From an uncultured Actinomycetes bacterium (lineage in GTDB: Bacteria; Actinomycetota; Acidimicrobiia; Acidimicrobiales; RAAP-2), in the NCBI GenBank assembly GCA_903893955.1, contig CAITOG010000325.1:1-9542 (forward strand): DNA of 9,542 nucleotides, given 5' to 3'. Made by a program: the position numbers and the translations under genes. Under the pieces are notes generated by a model. That model ran no database searches. It saw nothing but the letters and a program-made list of their open reading frames with translations, and was not told the DNA's origin. Shown here piece after piece: positions 5,332-9,542 of the stretch; the first letter of the stretch is position 1, and every line of letters begins with the position of its first letter.

Positions 5332-7092
5332 GTGGCGAACGTGAATCCGCTCTCGAAAACCTGGCTCGGCAAAGACCTGCAGCTCCTCGAGGAGTTGGGC
5401 TACCCGAGACCTGGTCGACGATTGCTCCTGTTGAGCGCGCTCTCGTTCATCGGAGGGCTGAGCCAGGCCGTGGTCCTCGCGCTTGTGGCAGCTTTCGCGG
5501 TCAACGTCGTCCGCTCTCACGACGGCATCACCGAGCTGGGCGTCCACATCTCAGTTCTTGGTGGTGTCCTCATCGCCATCGGTCTTGCTGCCGTGTTCGC
5601 AACCGCGAACATCCTCGCAGCCAAGGTCGGATCTGCTCTCTCCGGAGGCGTCCTGCGCAAGGTACGAGCGACCGTCATGAGCTCGTTCTTCGAGAGCGAC
5701 TGGTCTGTCCAGTCTGGTGACTATGTCGGTCATATCCAGCAGACGCTCTTCTATGAGTGCGAGCAGGTCGGTAATCTCATCGGTTCGATCGGCCGGATGC
5801 TCACGCTGGCCGCGAGCGTGAGCGCCCTGATGCTGGTCGCCTTGATCGTGGGTCCGCTGCTGGCCATCGGCGTCGTCGCCGCGGGCCTGACCCTGTCCTT
5901 CCTCCTGCGGCCGCTCCAGAAGCGAATTCGAAGCGCGTCGAAATCGCTCAAGGGCGAGAACGCACTGATCGGCCAACGTGTCAACGAGTTCACCCGACTC
6001 GCACGTGAGTTCCGGATCCTTGGCGTCGAGAAGACGGCGGTCGAGCGACTTGAGGAGCAGAACGACCGCAGCGGGAGGATCTTTGAGCGGTCGCAGTTCC
6101 TCCTTCAGGTGTCGCCGCTCTCCTATCAGCTGGCTGGTGTCATCTTCTTGATCCTGGGACTCTGCTTCATCAAGGTGCTCGGCAGTGCTTCGCTGGCACC
6201 TGCGGCCGCCGTCTTCGTGATCATCATGCGCACTATTCCCCTGGCGACGAACATGCAGAGCTTCGCCGCCAGCGCACACTCGCAGTCAGCGCTCCTCGAG
6301 AGCGTCGCCAATGAAGTGCGTCGGTTCGACGCCGCGGCGCGCAGCATCACCACCGGCGTCGAGCCGACGACCTTCAACGTCGTGGTCGACGATGTCTCGT
6401 TCTCGTACCCAGGACGAGGCACGGTCCTCGATCACGTGAGCTTTGAGGTACCTGATCGCCAGAGCCTCGGGATCCTCGGCCGTTCCGGCTCTGGCAAGAC
6501 CACGCTGAGCCAGCTAATCCTCGGCATCCTGCAGCCAGAGACCGGACGAATCTCGATCGGCGGCGCAGCTCCTGACGAGGTGGTCGAAGGGGCTGGCCGA
6601 AGCACCGTCGCCGTGGTGACACAGGATGCCGGACTCATTGCTGGCACCGTGGCGAGCAACATCGAGTTCTTTCGCCAGCTGCCTCGATCTGTGGTGGTCG
6701 ATGCGGCGATTCGTGCCCGCATCGATGCTGACATCGAGCTCATGGAGGGGAGTTATGAGGCAGTCGTGGGAGATGCTGGCAGCAATCTCTCTGGCGGCCA
6801 GCGCCAGCGGCTCGCCTTGGCCAGAGCGCTGGCAGGCTCACCTCGACTGCTGATCCTCGATGAACCGACGAGCGCCGTCGATGCACAGAGCGAGCTGCTC
6901 ATCCGCCAGTCGATCCAGGAACTCGACGCCACGACGACGATTATCGTCACGCACCGGCTGGCAGCGGTCGCAGAGGTCGACTGGTTGCTCATCCTCGAGG
7001 CCGGACACGTCGCCGCATTTGGACCCCGCGAGTCGGTCGTGACCAGTCCGGCCTACGCCAGGATCGCCATGCTCGTCGACGATGAGGATTGA
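5332..7092 (+). CDS. ABC transporter with fused membrane and ATPase domains (exporter half-transporter)
   Basis: A 586-residue protein with an N-terminal six-helix membrane domain (helices near 32-58, 73-97, 155-173, 174-194, 264-284 and 288-305) and a C-terminal nucleotide-binding domain, so it should act as a homodimer or with a partner half. ATPase motifs: Walker A GRSGSGKT (383-390), Q-loop Q431, signature LSGGQ (486-490), Walker B LLILDE (506-511), D-loop SAVD (514-517) and H-loop H541, all intact, so it is predicted active. There is no N-terminal peptidase domain. The exported substrate (lipid, glycan precursor, peptide or drug) cannot be read from the sequence; residues 1-30 are soluble. 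An in-frame TAG at 5326-5328 makes GTG 5332 the first possible start; GTG 5341 is an alternative. It follows UbiA closely and is convergent with the methyltransferase gene. Confidence 0.94.
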   Translation: MANVNPLSKTWLGKDLQLLEELGYPRPGRRLLLLSALSFIGGLSQAVVLALVAAFAVNVVRSHDGITELGVHISVLGGVLIAIGLAAVFATANILAAKVGSALSGGVLRKVRATVMSSFFESDWSVQSGDYVGHIQQTLFYECEQVGNLIGSIGRMLTLAASVSALMLVALIVGPLLAIGVVAAGLTLSFLLRPLQKRIRSASKSLKGENALIGQRVNEFTRLAREFRILGVEKTAVERLEEQNDRSGRIFERSQFLLQVSPLSYQLAGVIFLILGLCFIKVLGSASLAPAAAVFVIIMRTIPLATNMQSFAASAHSQSALLESVANEVRRFDAAARSITTGVEPTTFNVVVDDVSFSYPGRGTVLDHVSFEVPDRQSLGILGRSGSGKTTLSQLILGILQPETGRISIGGAAPDEVVEGAGRSTVAVVTQDAGLIAGTVASNIEFFRQLPRSVVVDAAIRARIDADIELMEGSYEAVVGDAGSNLSGGQRQRLALARALAGSPRLLILDEPTSAVDAQSELLIRQSIQELDATTTIIVTHRLAAVAEVDWLLILEAGHVAAFGPRESVVTSPAYARIAMLVDDED

Positions 7093-7123
7093 TTCGTCGC
7101 GTCAGATCGGTGGCGTCCTCGAG

Positions 7124-7732
7124 TCACGTTGAGATGACGTCGAGCGGGCGCTCGAAGATCGAGACGGCGTAGTCGCTGGTTGCTTGGAAGGCGTCTCGTG
7201 TCCACGTGGACCACCGTTCGACTGGTGTCAGGTGGGCTGCGGCTGCGGCTGCGACCGAGTCGAGAACGTCGAGGTCGAAGCCTCGGTGGAGCTGGAAACC
7301 GATGATCATCACGCCACCCTGCGTCACGTGGCGAGCACAGGATCGGATGAGGTCTTCTCGCCGCTCAACAGCGCAGAACAGCGGCACATTGCCGGCGAGC
7401 AACACCACGTCGAAGGTGCGGTCGAGGGCGAGGTCAGCCAGGTCGGCCTGGAGAAACACGAGCCCAGGGGAGCGCTGGCGCGCCTGGTCGAGCATCGAGG
7501 CGTCGATGTCGACGCCGACGACGTCGATGCCATGGCGATCGAGCTCGATGGCGATTCGGCCGGTTCCACAGCCTGCGTCGAGCACGCTCGACGGGTTGAA
7601 ACCTCTGACCAGCGTGGCTTCACCATGGACGTCGACGCCTGTGGCAGCGAGGGCATCGAAGCGCGCCTGGTAGGCACCAGCGTCGAGACCGGCGTCGTTG
7701 GTTGATCGTCGCACGTCATCGATGTCCGCCAT
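7124..7732 (-). CDS. Class I SAM-dependent methyltransferase
   Basis: A 202-residue cytoplasmic protein with the Rossmann-like methyltransferase fold. Motif I is VLDAGCGTGR (50-59), the acidic residue that binds the ribose is D75 in VVGVDIDA, motif II-like QADLADL lies at 96-102, and motif IV-like FDVVLLAGNVPLF at 107-119. This is a compact Methyltransf_11/25-type domain with no added substrate domain, so the acceptor (small molecule, lipid or protein) is unknown. The ATG at 7732 has no clear Shine-Dalgarno sequence. It lies 39 bases after the stop of the nucleotidyltransferase gene on the same strand, so the two are probably co-transcribed and this one may depend on the upstream gene's translation. 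It is convergent with the ABC exporter across 31 bases with no obvious terminator. Confidence 0.92.
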   Translation of the reverse strand: MADIDDVRRSTNDAGLDAGAYQARFDALAATGVDVHGEATLVRGFNPSSVLDAGCGTGRIAIELDRHGIDVVGVDIDASMLDQARQRSPGLVFLQADLADLALDRTFDVVLLAGNVPLFCAVERREDLIRSCARHVTQGGVMIIGFQLHRGFDLDVLDSVAAAAAAHLTPVERWSTWTRDAFQATSDYAVSIFERPLDVIST

Positions 7733-7771
7733 CGGGCGAGTTTGCCAGGCTTGGCGGTGCGAGCGAGTGAC

Positions 7772-8836
7772 TCAGTGATCGCTCCGACGACCCGAGAGGT
7801 GACCGGTCAGGATGGCAAGGCCCTGCCCTGGTCGGCGGAGAGCCGTTGCCAGTGCCGGTCGGTGGAGCGCAAGGAAGTCGGTCGCCGGCTGGACCGCCAC
7901 GGCCAAACGTTCGGCTCGACACTGTGCGGCGAGGGAGCCCCAGACGTCCGGTGGGACATGAACCCCGAGGTGGCCGGCGGCGACCTCGAGTGCATCGGCG
8001 ATCACAGCACTCGACGCGCAAACGTGGGCGGTCTCGATCATGCGATCCCAATCGAACCGCTCGCCATCAGCTCGCAGCAGCGTCACGACGTCTGCAGCCC
8101 AGCGGGCGCCGACGCCGCTGTCGAACTGCGCATGGATGATGGCGTGGACAAGCGCATCGGGTGCTGACTCCGCCTGGCAGGCGAGACCTTCGACGACCGT
8201 CGAGACCGAGCCCTCCCAGAGATGGGTGGTGACAGGCTCAGTAGGTCGTGAACTCATCGGATGCCAGTGGAGGTCGATCTTGATGCCCGCATCGTTGGCG
8301 AGATCGATGGAGTGGAAGTGTTCGAGGAACCACGTGGGTCCGTGGCGCTGCCACATCGGTGTCGACGCGATCCACGGGACCGGTCGGTAGCCGAGGGTGG
8401 CCAGGATACGCAGCGCCTCGTTGGCGTCGGCGGGGTGGACGGTGAGGTCGACGTCATCCATTGGCCGGCGGGCGAGATCCACCTCGCTGAGCGCGAGGAC
8501 TGCGAGTCCCTTGGTGGCGAGGAGAGGGATCCCAGCGTCGAGGACAACGTGCGCGTCGCGAAGAGCGTGGCCAACCTCGAACTGGCTGGTGAGCCAGCCG
8601 AGCTTGGCGATGCCTCGAAGCTTGGTCAGCAGAGGGTCATCGGCGGGCACCCCATGTGACTCAGCGGCCGCTGCGATCAAGGGGATGAGCCGAAGCGTCC
8701 CGAAGTCGAGGGTTTCGAGGTCGGTGGTGGCAGCCCACCGGCGGTAGGCGTCGTGCCCGGCCTCGCCAGGGACCAGCGCAGCGCGGAGCGCGAGGAGATC
8801 GGCTGCTGAAAGGCGTGTCGAGAGCAGTCTGCTCAC
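7772..8836 (-). CDS. Nucleotidyltransferase-fold protein, PF14907 type
   Basis: A 354-residue protein with the pattern of the uncharacterised nucleotidyltransferase family PF14907. LLATKGLAVL (105-114) is followed by RRPMDDVDLTV (123-133), whose aspartates should bind metal and nucleotide, then a helix ending in LATLGYRPV, and IDLHWHP (187-193) supplies the third acidic position. The helical regions before (1-100) and after (225-354) are typical extensions. Members occur in exopolysaccharide and peptide-modification clusters; their reaction is not established. The start is taken as GTG 8836, just upstream of SRLLSTRLSAADLL. That GTG overlaps the stop of a 10-codon frame with a better ribosome-binding site, so the true N-terminus is uncertain. 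It probably heads a two-gene transcript with the methyltransferase and is divergent from the GH5-like gene. Confidence 0.85.
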   Translation of the reverse strand: MSRLLSTRLSAADLLALRAALVPGEAGHDAYRRWAATTDLETLDFGTLRLIPLIAAAAESHGVPADDPLLTKLRGIAKLGWLTSQFEVGHALRDAHVVLDAGIPLLATKGLAVLALSEVDLARRPMDDVDLTVHPADANEALRILATLGYRPVPWIASTPMWQRHGPTWFLEHFHSIDLANDAGIKIDLHWHPMSSRPTEPVTTHLWEGSVSTVVEGLACQAESAPDALVHAIIHAQFDSGVGARWAADVVTLLRADGERFDWDRMIETAHVCASSAVIADALEVAAGHLGVHVPPDVWGSLAAQCRAERLAVAVQPATDFLALHRPALATALRRPGQGLAILTGHLSGRRSDH

Positions 8837-8865
8837 GGACGGGCCCCACTTTGATCTGCTGCCAT
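8833..8865 (-). CDS. 10-codon upstream frame coupled to the nucleotidyltransferase start
   Basis: ATG at 8865 encodes MAADQSGARP and then TGA at 8835-8833. The TGA overlaps the GTG start of the nucleotidyltransferase in the four bases GTGA, the arrangement typical of translational coupling. The ATG is preceded by AGGAGAGG (minus strand, 8882-8875) with a 9-base gap, far better than anything in front of the GTG itself. It could be a leader peptide. Alternatively it could be the real N-terminus after a one-base loss in the adjoining GGGG run, since one extra G would give MAADQSGGPSVSRLL in frame. A protein role for the 10-mer alone is not supported. Confidence 0.3.
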   Translation of the reverse strand: MAADQSGARP

Positions 8866-8905
8866 CGCCGAGTGCCTCTCCTCTGTGGCTCTCCCAAGTC
8901 TGCCC

Positions 8906-8929
8906 CAGCACAGGTGCGGGGCTGTGCTG
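8906..8929. repeat. Perfect 8-bp inverted repeat in the divergent intergenic region
   Basis: CAGCACAG, an 8-base spacer, then CTGTGCTG, with perfect dyad symmetry. It sits near the middle of the 166-base gap between the nucleotidyltransferase and GH5-like starts. The size and placement suit an operator for a dimeric regulator, but an RNA hairpin ahead of the GGGGAGG at 8940-8946 is also possible. A perfect 8-base dyad in a gap of this length can arise by chance at a few percent. Confidence 0.35.
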
Positions 8930-8988
8930 TGCGAGAGCAGGGGAGGCGAGCGACATGGGGCCGCGAGCCGCCACCGTCCTTGCCCGCC

Positions 8989-8994
8989 TATCGT
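8989..8994 (+). promoter_or_regulatory. Possible -10 box (TATCGT) for the GH5-like gene
   Basis: TATCGT matches TANNNT and ends 8 bases before the ATG at 9003, slightly longer than the ideal leaderless spacing. No -35 box is clear. If real, it excludes the alternative start at 8955. Confidence 0.25.
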
Positions 8995-9002
8995 GGGGCG
9001 CC

Positions 9003-9542
9003 ATGCGACGCCGATTCTCTGCCGCCATTGCCCTCGTCGGGCTTGTCGCCACCTGCCTGTCGAGCAGCCTCGTCGCCGTCACGCCGACGAGCGCCGCGCC
9101 CACGTTCACCTCCCCGGTCACTGTTGCGGTGCAAGGCAACCAGATCGTCAACGGCGCAGGGACGCCGGTGCGGCTCATCGGGGTCAACCGCTCTGACTCA
9201 GGGTGGTCCTGTGCCGCTGACGGCCGCCCCTTCATCGGGCCTCGCAACGTCGGGACGGTCACTGCGATGCAGTCCTGGGGGGCGAACACTGTGCGGATCG
9301 GGCTGAACGAGGATTGCTGGCTCGGCCTCAGCCAGGCGGCGATCTCGGCTGCGACCTACCAGCACGCCATCATCCGCTACGTCGAGGAGCTCGAGACCGC
9401 ACACATGGCGGTCATCTTGACCCTGCAGTTCTCGGCGCCTGGCAACTTCCAGGCCATCAACACCAACAAGATGCCCGACGCAGACCACTCACGCGCCTTC
9501 TGGCGCTCCGTGGCGACCACCTTCCTCGGCAACACCGGGGTG
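9003..9542 (+). CDS. Secreted GH5-like glycoside hydrolase (3' end outside window)
   Basis: The first 180 residues of an exported enzyme that probably cleaves beta-glycosidic bonds in polysaccharide. A Sec signal peptide is clear: basic MRRRF, hydrophobic core (7-26) and cleavage near TPTSA-A (31-32). The mature part shows the (beta/alpha)8 opening of GH5: NGAGTPVRLIGVNRS (50-64), SWGANTVRIGLNEDCW (91-106, with the conserved Arg), a helix ending in VEELETAHMAVILTLQFSAPG (127-147), and MPDADHSRAFWRSVATTF (157-174). The usual His in the LHW-SAPG segment is Gln here (Q142). The catalytic Asn-Glu and the second Glu lie beyond the window. An in-frame ATG at 8955 with a strong GGGGAGG 8 bases upstream would add 16 residues and is a real alternative start; 9003 is preferred because it gives a normal signal-peptide n-region. 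The substrate cannot be named. Confidence 0.88.
   Translation, partial: MRRRFSAAIALVGLVATCLSSSLVAVTPTSAAPTFTSPVTVAVQGNQIVNGAGTPVRLIGVNRSDSGWSCAADGRPFIGPRNVGTVTAMQSWGANTVRIGLNEDCWLGLSQAAISAATYQHAIIRYVEELETAHMAVILTLQFSAPGNFQAINTNKMPDADHSRAFWRSVATTFLGNTGV

Overview
The window is GC-rich bacterial DNA with dense protein-coding genes on both strands and short gaps; no gene-free stretch exceeds about 170 bases. I see no tRNA, rRNA, insertion sequence, phage gene or CRISPR array. Several things point to Actinomycetota: the composition, frequent GTG starts, possible leaderless promoters, a GT87-type polyprenol-phosphate-mannose-dependent glycosyltransferase and a TY-Chap-like protein. That placement is inferred from gene style; no marker gene is present.

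Layout. (1) 3-1007 +, the 3' part of a zinc alcohol dehydrogenase of the YahK/cinnamyl type. Its stop codon overlaps that of (2) 2293-1004 -, a GT87 (DUF2029) membrane glycosyltransferase broken by one in-frame TAG at codon 232. (3) 2354-2932 +, an unrecognised protein with three membrane segments, divergent from (2) and possibly translated from a leaderless mRNA. (4) 3802-2969 -, a classical short-chain dehydrogenase. (5) 4345-3929 -, a small TY-Chap-like protein. (6) 4463-5284 +, a UbiA-family prenyltransferase, followed 47 bases later by (7) 5332-7092 +, a one-chain ABC exporter half-transporter. (8) 7732-7124 -, a class I SAM methyltransferase lying downstream of (9) 8836-7772 -, a PF14907-type nucleotidyltransferase. 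(10) 9003-9542 +, the 5' part of a secreted GH5-like glycoside hydrolase running off the window.

How the parts may fit. UbiA and the ABC exporter probably share a transcript, as do the nucleotidyltransferase and the methyltransferase. With GT87 and the exported hydrolase, the right-hand half has a cell-envelope or surface-glycan flavour, but no complete pathway is visible and the two oxidoreductases look like ordinary housekeeping or accessory metabolism. I do not see convincing evidence of a new multi-gene system. The points most worth a second look are the clean amber interruption of GT87, a 10-codon reading frame coupled by GTGA overlap to the nucleotidyltransferase start, a perfect 8-base dyad in the divergent 8837-9002 region, and a His-to-Gln change at a usually conserved GH5 position.
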